Shown here in pieces: positions 46,453 to 56,034 of a stretch of 64,000 nucleotides of DNA (positions are counted from its first letter, which is position 1; every line of letters starts with the position of its first letter). This stretch comes from Bacteroidales bacterium (GTDB taxonomy: Bacteria > Bacteroidota > Bacteroidia > Bacteroidales > VadinHA17): positions 97,240-161,239 of the forward strand of contig WXFD01000019.1 of assembly GCA_009877105.1 (NCBI GenBank), given 5' to 3'. The notes beneath the pieces were generated by a model. That model made no database searches. It was given only the letters and a program-made list of their open reading frames with translations, and had not been told where the DNA came from. The position numbers and the translations under genes were made by a program.

Positions 46453-47532
46453 ATGCAAACAGAAGATCTTGTTATTGAAAGGATGCTTATTGAGCCGCTC
46501 AATATTGAACTGGCAGAACCATTCGGGATCGCCATTGGTACAAAATACAGCATTGAGAATGTACTTGTAACGCTGGTACTCAAAAATGGAATCTCAGGTT
46601 ACGGAGAAGCCGCTCCCCTTGAGCCAATAAATGGAGAGAATCAATCTACGGTCTTATCAACTCTTGACAGTTGCAGGGACTTTATTGTAGGGAAAAGCGT
46701 TTCGGATTATATATCGATTTCAAGAACCCTGAAAAGCGTTTTCCGGGCACAGAATACCGCCCGGTGTGCAGTGGAAATGGCTCTTCTGGATGCTTATACA
46801 AAATTCCTTAAAATTCCGCTTTACAGATTCTTCGGCGGGGTTACACGTAAAATTGAGACTGATTATACAATAACAATCGTTACGCCGGATGAAGCCCGGG
46901 AAAATGCAACCGCGCTTAATGCCAAAGGATACAGGATTTTGAAAACAAAAGTGGGAAAAGATTTAAAAGGTGATGTTGAGAGGTTATCTGCTATCATGGA
47001 TGGAGCTCCCGGATGTTCTGTTACTGTCGATGCCAACCAGGGATATACACCAACCGATGCCGTAAGGTTTATTCAGGAACTTGAGAAAAGGAATATCCGG
47101 CCTTTGCTTTTCGAACAACCTGTTCTGAAAGATGATCTTTACGGGATGAAATATGTTAAAGAACATATTTCAGTGCCGGTTGCTGCCGATGAATCGGTTT
47201 TCAGCGGCACCGATGCAATTAATGTTGTCCGTTCAGGATGCGCTGATGTTATCAATATCAAACTCATGAAGTCAGGCATAATTGAAGCACTCGACATTGC
47301 TGCGATTGCCAGGAATGCAAATATAAAGCTGATGATAGGCTGCATGCTTGAGACAAAACTGGGGCTTGGTTGTTCGGTCCATTTTGCCGCCGGCCTCGGG
47401 GTTTTTAATTATATTGACCTTGATCCCCATATAGATCCGGCACTGGAAGCATTTGATGAAGGGCCCGATTTTGCAGCACCATGGTATTCTTTGTCAGATG
47501 ACCGGTGCGGAATAGGGGTGAGGAAGAAATAA
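46453..47532 (+). CDS. Dipeptide epimerase, enolase superfamily (L-Ala-D/L-Glu epimerase type)
   Basis: A 359-residue cytoplasmic enzyme. The barrel catalytic set is complete: KTK (K164, K166), metal ligands D193 (VDANQG), E221 (LLFEQPV) and D246 (AADESVF), and K270 (NIKLMKSG). The N-terminal capping domain and LEPINGEN segment fit the muconate-lactonising subgroup. Characterised relatives epimerise L-Ala-D-Glu during peptidoglycan recycling, or other dipeptides. The DES-type motif is typical of dipeptide epimerases. A strong bidirectional terminator lies about 195 nt downstream. Confidence 0.88.
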   Translation: MQTEDLVIERMLIEPLNIELAEPFGIAIGTKYSIENVLVTLVLKNGISGYGEAAPLEPINGENQSTVLSTLDSCRDFIVGKSVSDYISISRTLKSVFRAQNTARCAVEMALLDAYTKFLKIPLYRFFGGVTRKIETDYTITIVTPDEARENATALNAKGYRILKTKVGKDLKGDVERLSAIMDGAPGCSVTVDANQGYTPTDAVRFIQELEKRNIRPLLFEQPVLKDDLYGMKYVKEHISVPVAADESVFSGTDAINVVRSGCADVINIKLMKSGIIEALDIAAIARNANIKLMIGCMLETKLGLGCSVHFAAGLGVFNYIDLDPHIDPALEAFDEGPDFAAPWYSLSDDRCGIGVRKK

Positions 47533-47726
47533 TTGTCTGCAAAAGTCATTCCTTTCAAAAGTTTTGCAGTTCTGCCAGATCCTTCTTCCTGAGAAAGAGA
47601 AAATAAAAGATGGTTAAAGGCATGTTGGGCCTGTACGCCATCCTGCCCGGCTGTAAAACTACCGGCAATGAGACAAATGGAAGAAAATTGCTTTAATAGT
47701 ATTCTTTCAAATTGGTTCAAAGAATA

Positions 47727-47762
47727 AAAAAGCTCACCGGATTCATACCCAGTGAGCTTTTT
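47727..47762. terminator. Bidirectional Rho-independent terminator
   Basis: AAAAAGCTCAC (47727-47737) pairs with GTGAGCTTTTT (47752-47762) across a 14-nt loop, giving an A-tract and T-tract on opposite sides. It ends the plus-strand epimerase transcript and the minus-strand SusCD transcript. Confidence 0.85.
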
Positions 47763-47791
47763 ACAACTAATTACCCTAAAAACCTACCTGT

Positions 47792-49522
47792 TTACTGCCA
47801 TGCTTTCGGCATTGATGGAGCGGTCCAGATATATTTATGAGGTGCATTGGGGTTTTTATCCCACCAGAACTTGGTCAGTCTGTTGTCTTTCCCGCCATAT
47901 CTTGCCAGTGCTTCATTGTAACTTGCGCTGTTTATGTTCTTTTCATTGTACGGCCAGGAATTTCTCCGGGGCACAACGCCTTTAAGATGTGATTCGTCAG
48001 GTCCGATCGGTACTTTGGGGTAACCGGTTCTCCTGTACTCTGTCCAGCCTTCGAATTCATCGGGATAAAGGGCAACAATCTTCTGGTTGATGATTTTTTC
48101 AAGCTGCTCCTCTTCTGATCCTGACAGGGAATACATAGGGGTAGCCTTGAAGTCGTCTACTTCCTGGTCCGTGATCTTCTTATAATTGAGATACTTGTCC
48201 ACATCGGCCTGTGTCCATTGTGCTCCCGGAGCCAATGCCGGATTGTGGAGATATTTGATCATCAGGTCGGGTATCTGTGGTGCGGCCAGATTGTAGAACC
48301 ATTTATACCACTCGATTGAAGCATCTATTCCTTTCCTGTAATAATCCTGGGCTGAACCTGAAAATGCAGCCGGAAGAAGTCCTGCAAGCTTTGCTTCGGC
48401 AAGGGCAAAATAAACTTCGGAGCATCTCATCAATGCTGGGGCAACAACGGGAACCCTCCAAAAATCTGAAATCTCGGAACATGAATTGGCCCCCCACGGA
48501 TATTTGTATTCAACGGGCACAAAGCCCAGTGTGGGTTGACCGCGGTACTTGAATGCGGGGAAGAAATATCCGTTTGGAGACAATCCTCCTTTCCAAGGAG
48601 CTTTAACAGTGTCGGCATATATTTTGATACGCGGGTCCATGTGAAGCGAGTCATTCTTCAGAATGTCAATCATCACCTTATGAGTCAAAACACTTTCCTG
48701 GGCTGTATTATAATTCACTATCCTGTAGAACCTGGGGTTTTGGTTATCGGGGTAGTCGAGGTTGTTAAGGATGTAAGCATCATCAGAAATATCCGACATC
48801 AGACCGGCTTCGGTAAGATCACTGAGCTGGGCCTGGGCCAGAGCCGCATCAGCATACCGTACCCTCAGTGCCAGACGCAGCCGCAGACTGTTGGCAAGCT
48901 TCTTCCATTTTGCAACATCGCCGCCGTAAAACAGATCTGCTCTGCCATAGCTTGCCTTGCCGTCATCAAGCTGAGCAGCGGCCTCCTTCAATTCCTTGAA
49001 AAGATCCTTGTAGATGCTCTCCTGCGTGTCGTATTTGGGACTGTATATGGCCTGTTCCTTGGGCAGGCATGATTCCGAATACGGTACGTCGCCATAGGTG
49101 TCGGTCAGTTTGGAAACGGCCCATGCCTTCATTATTCTTGCAATTGCCACCTTATTTACAAGATTGTCTTTGTCTTCCCTGCTGTTAATAAGGTGGATAA
49201 TGTCAGACAGGTTATTTATAGCGACCTCATATGCAAAATTCCATTCACCCGGCATGTCACCTTCCCAGAAGGGTCCGTCGTCAGATCTTACGCACATGCC
49301 GCAGTAGGAACCGGCGGTTCCGTTTCCATAATCAGCACCCCTGACAATGGCTTCCCTCTGCACATAGGTGAGTAATAATCCCGGGTCAATAAGGTCGCCA
49401 GTAATGATCTTCGGATCCGTGTTCAGTTCTTCATATTTTTTCGTACATGCACCAGTCATCAGCAGCACTGATACAAGAAGAGACGAAGCAATGTATATAA
49501 AATAATTTTTCATAATCGTCAT
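47792..49522 (-). CDS. SusD/RagB-family outer-membrane lipoprotein
   Basis: A 576-residue lipoprotein (lipobox LMTGAC). It starts with the mature-end signature CTKKYEELNTDPKIITGD, typical of the SusD-like-2 branch. Helical TPR-like segments fill the first 300 residues and the C-terminus ends in the usual loop region (YTEYRRTGYPKV-type segment: EGWTEYRRTGYPKVPIG, about 509-525). SusD proteins sit over the SusC channel and deliver oligomers to it. Met at 49522 or 49513 could start translation. Next to SusC (14 nt), so one operon; no other glycan enzyme is directly attached. Confidence 0.92.
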   Translation of the reverse strand: MTIMKNYFIYIASSLLVSVLLMTGACTKKYEELNTDPKIITGDLIDPGLLLTYVQREAIVRGADYGNGTAGSYCGMCVRSDDGPFWEGDMPGEWNFAYEVAINNLSDIIHLINSREDKDNLVNKVAIARIMKAWAVSKLTDTYGDVPYSESCLPKEQAIYSPKYDTQESIYKDLFKELKEAAAQLDDGKASYGRADLFYGGDVAKWKKLANSLRLRLALRVRYADAALAQAQLSDLTEAGLMSDISDDAYILNNLDYPDNQNPRFYRIVNYNTAQESVLTHKVMIDILKNDSLHMDPRIKIYADTVKAPWKGGLSPNGYFFPAFKYRGQPTLGFVPVEYKYPWGANSCSEISDFWRVPVVAPALMRCSEVYFALAEAKLAGLLPAAFSGSAQDYYRKGIDASIEWYKWFYNLAAPQIPDLMIKYLHNPALAPGAQWTQADVDKYLNYKKITDQEVDDFKATPMYSLSGSEEEQLEKIINQKIVALYPDEFEGWTEYRRTGYPKVPIGPDESHLKGVVPRRNSWPYNEKNINSASYNEALARYGGKDNRLTKFWWDKNPNAPHKYIWTAPSMPKAWQ

Positions 49523-49536
49523 TTTTAAGGGTTTGA

Positions 49537-52500
49537 TTAGAATGTGAGCTTAATGTTGAAACCCCATGTACGTGTGGTCGGCATGGCAAAATATTCCGAG
49601 CCTGCCCAACCTGCGGAAGTATTGGGAGCAGATTCGGGTGACACACCCATTCCCATCATGTGTTCCTCGAGATAGAGCAGGTTACGGCCGAGGGCACTGA
49701 GCGTTACTCCGGCAAAGGGTGTCTTTGCCAGTCTTTTCGGGCTGAAACTGTATGACACCATAACCTCGCGCAGGCTGATATAGCTTCCGTCCATAACAAA
49801 CTCTTCGGAAATGTCGCCCCAGGCTCTTGTGGCCCAGTATGTCTGACCGTCAACAGCCTTGGTGTTCTTTTCATACCTTATGTTGCCATCCCCGTCATCT
49901 ATTGCAACGACACCTTCAAGCACGCCAACCAGCGGCAACTGATTGCCCTGGTCATCCATGTCCCTCAGTCTTCTGCCCTCAACGGTCCACTTGCCGGTTC
50001 CGCTAGCCTCACACCTGTATTTGGTTTGTGAAGTAATTTCATTTCCCTGGACAAAATCAAGGAGGATATTGAGCGACAAACCCTTATATGAAAAAGTGTT
50101 GTTTAAGCCGCCAATCCAGTCGGGAGTGATATTACCCAGTACGGTAAGCTTCGGATCAAGCAGATAGCTGCCGCTGCCTTCATCGACAATCTTCTGTCCG
50201 TCGGGAGCCCTCATGTACGGATATCCCACAATGTTCCCGTAGGGTTCTCCCGGCCTTGCTTCAATGGTTGATGCTGCTCCCTCACCGACAATAAGTGATT
50301 CAATGCCTGGGGCAAGGGATACAACCTTTGACCTGTTCCTGGAAAAATTGGCATTAATGTCCCATGAGAATCCTCCCGCAGTTCTTACCGGGTTGAGATT
50401 AAGTGCGATCTCGATCCCCTTGTTCTGGATTTCTCCTGCATTGATTACCACATCCCTGTACCCGCTTGCGTTTGAGATGGATATTGGCAGTATCTGATTT
50501 GTGGTTTTGCCGTTGTAATAGGTAATGTCGAGATCTATCCTGTTATTCAGAAACCTCAGGTTGGTGCCGAGTTCCCATGACTGAGTAAGCTCATTCTTCA
50601 GGTTGAAAAGGGGTATCCTGCTGTTCATCCATGAGATCGGCCTTCCGGCAAAGGTTACCGTTGTTGATGCATATCCGTTCTTGGTAAGATATGGATCGGA
50701 ATCGTTTCCAACCTCAGCCCAGGAAGCCCTGATCTTTCCGAACGACAGTATGTTGCCGGAAAGGGATTTGAATGCATCCGTGAAAACAAAGCTTGTGCTG
50801 ACAGAGGGGTAGAAGAATGAATAGTTGTTTATCCCAAGCGCCGACGACCAGTCGTTCCTCCCTGTCACATCAAGGAAGAGATAGTTGTTGTATGCAAGCT
50901 GGCCGGTAAAAAACACGGATTGCATTTCTTTCCTCGATAAATATGTGCTTGGCCGGAGATCAAGACAGTTGCTTATGTCGTAAACACCAGGAGCCTTAAA
51001 TTTCCTTCCGTCGATGGTCTGATTATTTCTTTCCTGGTACAAAATGCTTGAACCGACCGAAAGATTGCCCGTGAAATGACTTGAAAGCTCCTTTGAGGCA
51101 GTAAGAATGATATCCGCATTCAGGTCCTTTACAAGATTCAGTTCATTGTAAATCCTTCCTTCCTTATTATCGCTTCTTAATGAACCAACAGGCCATTTCC
51201 TGACAAGTTTCTGGGAATAATAATCGGTACCGACCCTTCCCATGAGGCTGAGCCAGTCAGCAATCTTCAGGGTTGTGGAGATCTGTCCTATGATCCTGTC
51301 CTTTACGTCGTTGCTTTTTAATTCATTTACGATGTAGTATGGATTGTATTGCACGGCGGGCCAGTTTCCTGGCTTTTTTGTCTTCTCGTAATACTCTCTC
51401 AGAAAATCGTGCGGCACATATCGTCCCATTGAAGCGAAAACCTGTGAAACATTTCCGCTCTGGTACGCGGTACCCAGGATGGGCCGGTTATTGCCCTCAT
51501 CGCGCAGATAACTGATTTTAGCATCAAATGACAGGTAATCGGTTACTTTTGAATTGACATTAATCGTTATTGTCTGTTTTTCCCATTTGGAATTGGGTAT
51601 GATACCATTATTTGTAGTATGACCCAGTGAGAGCCTTGCCGTAGTTTTTTCGCCTGACCCGGAAATTGCCAGTGTGTTTGATATCCCCAGGCCATTGTTG
51701 TAGAATTTCCTGACATTGTCTTCAGGCTGCGGGAGCAGGGTGAAGGTTCTCGAGTAGGGTTCCTCGTCGGGGAACATGAATGGATCCACAATTACCCTTC
51801 TTCCGTCCATTGGCGGACCCCAGCTGTCTCCGTGCCATGTGTCCATTGTTTCATAAAATTTACCGCTTCCCTTGGGGATTTCCACCCACTCACCGTAAAG
51901 GTTTGTTTCCTCGTATCCGGTGGCATAATAATTCTGGAACGTGGGAAACAGGTTTAAGGTTTCAAGCGAAAAGTTGGAGTTGAATTCCACGCCGATACCT
52001 TTTTTCTGCCTTCCCGATTTGGTGGTTATCAGGATGACTCCATTGCTTCCCCTTGCTCCGTAAAGGGCAGAAGCGTTCGGACCCTTCAGAACCTGCATTG
52101 ATTCAATGTCCTCAGGGTTGAGATCACCCATACCGTCGCCCAGGTCAATTCCTTCCCAGGTACCGCCGCCTGTGTTACCTATGTTTGTTATGGGCACACC
52201 ATCGAGGACAAAAAGCGGCTGATTGTTTCCAAGGAGTGATTTTGCTCCCCTGATGGTGATTGCAGTTGATCCGCCGGTTCCTGAAGAAGTTTTTGCAATC
52301 TTTACCCCGGCAACCTTGGCTGTCAGAAAATTAGTGAGGTTGCTTTCCCTGGCTGCGGTGAGCTGGTCAGTTTTCAGCTCCTGCTGGGCAAACCCTACTG
52401 CCCTGACCTTCCTTTCAATACCGAGGGCGGTAACGACAACCTCATCAAGAACCTGGGAGGACGATTCCATGGCGATATTGATGGTGTTTGACTCACCTAT

Positions 52501-52755
52501 AGTCTCGGTCCTGGATTCCATCCCGATAAATGAAAACTCAAGCGTATTGAAGCCTGAAGGTACCCTCAGGGTGTAACGCCCCTGGGCATCGGTAATTGTA
52601 CCTAATGTTGAGCCCTGCACCCTGACATTCACGCCGGGCAGCGGCGATCCGTCATCAGCTGAGGATACCACACCGCTTATGGTACGGTCCTGCGCCAGTA
52701 CCCCGCTCACAATAAAAGTTAACAGGGTTAAAAACAGAAGAAGCTTCTTTTTCAT
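49537..52755 (-). CDS. SusC/RagA-family TonB-dependent transporter
   Basis: A 1072-residue outer-membrane beta-barrel. A signal peptide (MKKKLLLFLTLLTFIVSGVLAQ) is followed by a CarboxypepD-regulatory-like domain (about 25-105: SADDGSPLPGVNV, TDAQGRYTLRV), the plug (about 110-230: RGAKSLLGNNQPLFVLDGVPI, EDIESMQVLKGPNASALYGARGSNGVI) and the barrel to the C-terminal aromatic residue (IKLTF). It imports oligomers with SusD, powered through TonB. No anti-sigma-interacting STN extension is seen. Substrate unknown; the neighbours do not form a classic polysaccharide-utilisation set. Confidence 0.95.
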   Translation of the reverse strand: MKKKLLLFLTLLTFIVSGVLAQDRTISGVVSSADDGSPLPGVNVRVQGSTLGTITDAQGRYTLRVPSGFNTLEFSFIGMESRTETIGESNTINIAMESSSQVLDEVVVTALGIERKVRAVGFAQQELKTDQLTAARESNLTNFLTAKVAGVKIAKTSSGTGGSTAITIRGAKSLLGNNQPLFVLDGVPITNIGNTGGGTWEGIDLGDGMGDLNPEDIESMQVLKGPNASALYGARGSNGVILITTKSGRQKKGIGVEFNSNFSLETLNLFPTFQNYYATGYEETNLYGEWVEIPKGSGKFYETMDTWHGDSWGPPMDGRRVIVDPFMFPDEEPYSRTFTLLPQPEDNVRKFYNNGLGISNTLAISGSGEKTTARLSLGHTTNNGIIPNSKWEKQTITINVNSKVTDYLSFDAKISYLRDEGNNRPILGTAYQSGNVSQVFASMGRYVPHDFLREYYEKTKKPGNWPAVQYNPYYIVNELKSNDVKDRIIGQISTTLKIADWLSLMGRVGTDYYSQKLVRKWPVGSLRSDNKEGRIYNELNLVKDLNADIILTASKELSSHFTGNLSVGSSILYQERNNQTIDGRKFKAPGVYDISNCLDLRPSTYLSRKEMQSVFFTGQLAYNNYLFLDVTGRNDWSSALGINNYSFFYPSVSTSFVFTDAFKSLSGNILSFGKIRASWAEVGNDSDPYLTKNGYASTTVTFAGRPISWMNSRIPLFNLKNELTQSWELGTNLRFLNNRIDLDITYYNGKTTNQILPISISNASGYRDVVINAGEIQNKGIEIALNLNPVRTAGGFSWDINANFSRNRSKVVSLAPGIESLIVGEGAASTIEARPGEPYGNIVGYPYMRAPDGQKIVDEGSGSYLLDPKLTVLGNITPDWIGGLNNTFSYKGLSLNILLDFVQGNEITSQTKYRCEASGTGKWTVEGRRLRDMDDQGNQLPLVGVLEGVVAIDDGDGNIRYEKNTKAVDGQTYWATRAWGDISEEFVMDGSYISLREVMVSYSFSPKRLAKTPFAGVTLSALGRNLLYLEEHMMGMGVSPESAPNTSAGWAGSEYFAMPTTRTWGFNIKLTF

Positions 52756-53368
52756 AGTGGTAGTTTTGGTTTATGAATTAAGGACAAATCTCAACTTTTT
52801 TATCAACCCCTGATCGGAGTTGGAAATATTAGCTGATTATTAATTTAATATTAAATAAGTACTAGAGCTTGCGTATTCCTATATTATTGTATAAGGTAAT
52901 CTTTTGTTTCATTGTAAATATATTAATATTTTTAAAAAAAGTAAGAAAAAAATCATTTTTTTAAGATTTTAAGAAAAAATTATAATATGTAAATGGAAAA
53001 ATGCGGTTGTTGTCTTCTGTCTTCTCATATCCTGTATTTGTAATAATATCGCATTCCATACCCTTTCTTAAGGTTGTTGTCAGCCTGCCATTCAACACAT
53101 ACCTGTCCGGGAAAGGACAGGATCCGGGTTCCTGCTCAATTTTTGCAGGCATGGTGACTGAAGTTCTACCGTTATCGGATCCGGAAGCTCAGGTGATGAG
53201 ACTGTAGATCCCAGGCATGATTCATATGTTTTCTTTTTTAATGTTTTCCTTTTGCCACTATAAGCACAGCCTTACGGGTATTTCAAAATCGTGCTGGAAA
53301 AATTATCCGGCATCATATCGTTTTAACAGAGGAATGCCTGATGATTAAGACATTGCTCCCATGTTTAA
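52756..53368. other. Intergenic region, 613 bp, upstream of SusCD
   Basis: Very AT-rich to about 53000, then two hairpins: CCTGTCC-gggaaa-GGACAGG (53102-53121) and CCTGC-N9-GCAGG (53131-53149). No matching promoter motif was found on the minus strand. Two 60-68-codon frames overlap here on opposite strands without family features and are not called. The region may hold a small RNA, unproven. Confidence 0.4.
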
Positions 53369-54172
53369 TCAGCCTGATTTTCCTGTGATCTGAAATACAG
53401 ACGGCATTGCCAGCAAAACCGGTAAGATCCAGATTGCCGCGTAAGAAAATTTCTCAAACCAGTTATCCACCGAATAGACATGTTTCCTGTCGCCGAAGAT
53501 CTTTACCATAAAATCCGTTGTATAAGGGTCAGCAGCATCGGGATAGTACAGATCGGCCATATTTTTATATGATTCCCTTACCAGTTCGGGATTTGCGGTA
53601 ATTGCCGCCGTGTCGTAAGGTACAACAATGCCGTAATCCGGATCAAGCAGGTATGTTGCAGTGTCGTTAAGTTCTGCCCTGACAACGACATGCCGCCCGC
53701 CCACGTCAAGCAGTTCGGCCTTTATTCCGTTGTCTTTCAGAACACCCTTTACAACGATGGAGTGGGTCGAACACAGCCCCACCCCGCGTTCCAGGTTCTT
53801 CCTGTAATTGCTGAACTCGTATTTCCTGTACTCCTCCGGATCAATGTAAGATGCCGCAAACAAAAGATAGTTTTCCCAGACAGGGACCCGCATATGATAT
53901 TTATTTATTCCGGCGTCTTTCCAGTAATGAATGAATCCGTCATTTACCGTTTTGTTTATCCTGACAGCGAAATCAACATTGTTTTCCCCGGGCCTTCTTT
54001 TCAATAATCCTTTTATTTCGGGGTATCCGATACTGATATCATTTATCCGGTTCCTGAGATTGTTTTCCTCGGAAAAGACAGCCGGATTTCTCATTGTCAT
54101 GAACAATCCGGTGATATTGATGCAGAGTAAAATGATACCGGTTAAGAGACCGATTTTATATAGAACTTTCAT
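53369..54172 (-). CDS. Membrane-anchored transglutaminase-like protein
   Basis: A 267-residue protein with a transmembrane helix at each end (about 6-26 and 243-262), the middle part probably periplasmic. The core matches the transglutaminase-like fold: the cysteine in GVGLCSTHS (C134), the histidine in GGRHVVVRA (H161) and the aspartate in LLDPDYG (D177). Such proteins cleave or transfer amide bonds. It lies upstream of the SusC gene on the same strand but is separated by a 613-bp gap. Together with the transglutaminase-like lipoprotein at 56 kb it hints at amide chemistry in this region. Confidence 0.78.
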   Translation of the reverse strand: MKVLYKIGLLTGIILLCINITGLFMTMRNPAVFSEENNLRNRINDISIGYPEIKGLLKRRPGENNVDFAVRINKTVNDGFIHYWKDAGINKYHMRVPVWENYLLFAASYIDPEEYRKYEFSNYRKNLERGVGLCSTHSIVVKGVLKDNGIKAELLDVGGRHVVVRAELNDTATYLLDPDYGIVVPYDTAAITANPELVRESYKNMADLYYPDAADPYTTDFMVKIFGDRKHVYSVDNWFEKFSYAAIWILPVLLAMPSVFQITGKSG

Positions 54173-54398
54173 AACCTTTCATAATTGGAAATTTAATCAT
54201 CAATATTGCCGTGCTCAGGTTTTTAAACATCAATATGGACTTACCATATTTTAAACATGGATGATTGAAATCATTTTTATTTGTTTTGGCATCTGCAGTC
54301 TCTGGGACTTATAAAAAACCAGGTAGATTTATCAGAAAACCAAAGTTCAAAGAGATAAATACTTTATCTGGAATTGACAAATGAATTTGCTGATTTAA

Positions 54399-55427
54399 TT
54401 AAGGATCTTTCAGTAATAATTTGTCCGACGTTATTGTCACTTTACCCAGCTGATACCAGCCGTCAGGCTGTTTCCCCCTGATGGCCAGGCTGACACGCGG
54501 CTCATGCTTAAGCTTGTCCACTATTGCGACCTGGACATCACAGGGGCCAGTTGGGAAGTCCCATGGTACGAAAATGCAGTCATCATATACAATGTCGCCG
54601 GGAAGCCAGTTACGAACATCGGCACCCGTGATGAACACCTCGCTCCGGTCGCCGGACCTAAGCCTGATCGCCATGGCAAAATCCTTGTAACACGGAGCAA
54701 CTCCAAGATTTTCCCACCAGGTGGTATATTCAAGCTTTCCGTTGACTTCAGCGGATTCCGGACAGGTGAAGCGCCTCAGGGCAAACCTGTATCCCATCCT
54801 GCGGAGCCAGTCGTCAACCAGGTCGGACCATTCGGGAGGAACAGGAGATGATTTGGCGTTAAATGAGGATACGTGCCACTTCAATGACTGGTCAAATATG
54901 TATCTGACCTGCTCCCTGTTGTATTTCTGTTCATCCCGCCAGTTGAGAAAAGTGCCGCAGATTTCAAAGCTTACGGGCGATTTTATCCAGGCATCGCTTA
55001 CATTGAAGTTGATTATTTCGCGGGGATAAAAGTCATACATGTGCGACCATCCGTTCTGTTCCGCTGCCCAGAACCCAAGGTCGCCGAGACAATCGATCCG
55101 CCATCCCACCGGGATCTGCGATGCGGCATAAGTATTGGTCTCCCTGTCCATCAGAAGGGCTATTATCGGGGTCTTTCTGAAGGAATCAGTGTAGGCATTT
55201 ACCAGCGCCTCCCTTGCATCCCTGCTGAGCAGCTCAGAGCCGGCACCTTCCCCCCAGGCACCCACAATCGAAAGATCGACCGCTTCGAGATCGGGATGAC
55301 CGTCATACCTTTGTCCCAGTGCCCTGATCAGACCGCCAAAGTGTTCTGCATATCTGGGATCTTCCGGATCAACAACCCACAGATTGACGGGATTATTATA
55401 CTTCCAGTTCCTGTTTGGACCTACCAT
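54399..55427 (-). CDS. C-terminal part of a frameshifted DUF4832-like protein
   Basis: A 342-codon frame starting MVGPNRNWKYNNPVNLW, which is not a natural N-terminus. It continues a TIM-barrel-like glycosidase (QRYDGHPDLEAVDLSIVGAWGEG, IDCLGDLGFW) and ends in a beta module (VNGKLEYTTWWENLGVAPCY, ALAIRGK-like region) typical of the DUF4832 C-terminus. It overlaps the stop of the preceding gene piece at 55421-55427, in a different frame. The join corresponds to one missing A in an A-run (AAAT). I read it as one gene broken by a frameshift, or a sequencing error. Confidence 0.7.
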   Translation of the reverse strand: MVGPNRNWKYNNPVNLWVVDPEDPRYAEHFGGLIRALGQRYDGHPDLEAVDLSIVGAWGEGAGSELLSRDAREALVNAYTDSFRKTPIIALLMDRETNTYAASQIPVGWRIDCLGDLGFWAAEQNGWSHMYDFYPREIINFNVSDAWIKSPVSFEICGTFLNWRDEQKYNREQVRYIFDQSLKWHVSSFNAKSSPVPPEWSDLVDDWLRRMGYRFALRRFTCPESAEVNGKLEYTTWWENLGVAPCYKDFAMAIRLRSGDRSEVFITGADVRNWLPGDIVYDDCIFVPWDFPTGPCDVQVAIVDKLKHEPRVSLAIRGKQPDGWYQLGKVTITSDKLLLKDP

Positions 55428-55876
55428 TTCCTGTACCAGTCCGGAACATCATTATTGCTTTGCGTGCCGTATGGAGCAATGCGCAGCAGCAGTGTCTGGC
55501 CCCTGGAACGGGCTATGGCAAGTGCCTTGTCGAGCATGTCAAACCTGTAGATGCCTTTTTCAGGCTCCATGAACTTCCAGTATATCCGCCAGTAAGCAAT
55601 CGTTGTGGCCGGATAATCCTTGTTTGTCAGATTGCCATTGAAATCCCGGTAATCGATGGGAAAGCCTTCCGTCCAGCCCGGCCCCGCGTTGAGATCGTCT
55701 CCGTTGAAACGCTGGAATGTCATAAATCCCATGCCGGGATTTGAAAGGACGTCATTGATCAATTCCGGCTTAATGATCAAAAAATGATCGGGATTCTGCG
55801 ATTGCAGCCCCATTGGTATGGAAACAGAAATAATTGAAAAGCAAATAATGACACAGATTTTTGTTTTGTTCTTCAT
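55421..55876 (-). CDS. N-terminal part of a frameshifted DUF4832-like protein
   Basis: A 151-codon frame with a signal peptide (MKNKTKICVIICFSIISVSIPMG) followed by the typical opening VLSNPGMGFMTFQRF of DUF4832/4874-type proteins and TTIAYWRIYWKFMEPEKG. It stops just after PDWYRKW, where the rest of the protein continues in the next frame. Together with the 342-codon piece the protein would be about 490 residues, close to the family length. Confidence 0.7.
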   Translation of the reverse strand: MKNKTKICVIICFSIISVSIPMGLQSQNPDHFLIIKPELINDVLSNPGMGFMTFQRFNGDDLNAGPGWTEGFPIDYRDFNGNLTNKDYPATTIAYWRIYWKFMEPEKGIYRFDMLDKALAIARSRGQTLLLRIAPYGTQSNNDVPDWYRKW

Positions 55877-55885
55877 TGCAGTTTT

Positions 55886-55915
55886 TTTGACAGGTTGTGG
55901 AAATAATTAACTTTG
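55886..55915 (+). promoter_or_regulatory. Promoter candidate for the 56-kb transglutaminase-like gene
   Basis: TTTG (55886-55889) and TAACTTTG (55908-55915) are separated by 18 bp, close to the consensus. It lies about 120 nt upstream of the start codon. A minus-strand TAATTTTG (55930-55937) lacks a -33 element. Confidence 0.45.
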
Positions 55916-56034
55916 TTAATGTTTTGCAACAAAATTAAAAACTTGATCAGATAAATATATTGAAAATTTTGTAAACACAAGGATGTGTTAATTTATTAAC
56001 AGTAAATATTTATTATTATCAGAATTATAAGAAT

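Noticed and set aside
53102..53149. Hairpins upstream of SusC as a small RNA
   Set aside because: There is no promoter or T-tract around them, so evidence is too thin for an RNA call.
52961..53207. Two overlapping small frames on opposite strands upstream of SusC
   Set aside because: Neither has a recognisable domain, and the region has hairpins more typical of non-coding DNA.
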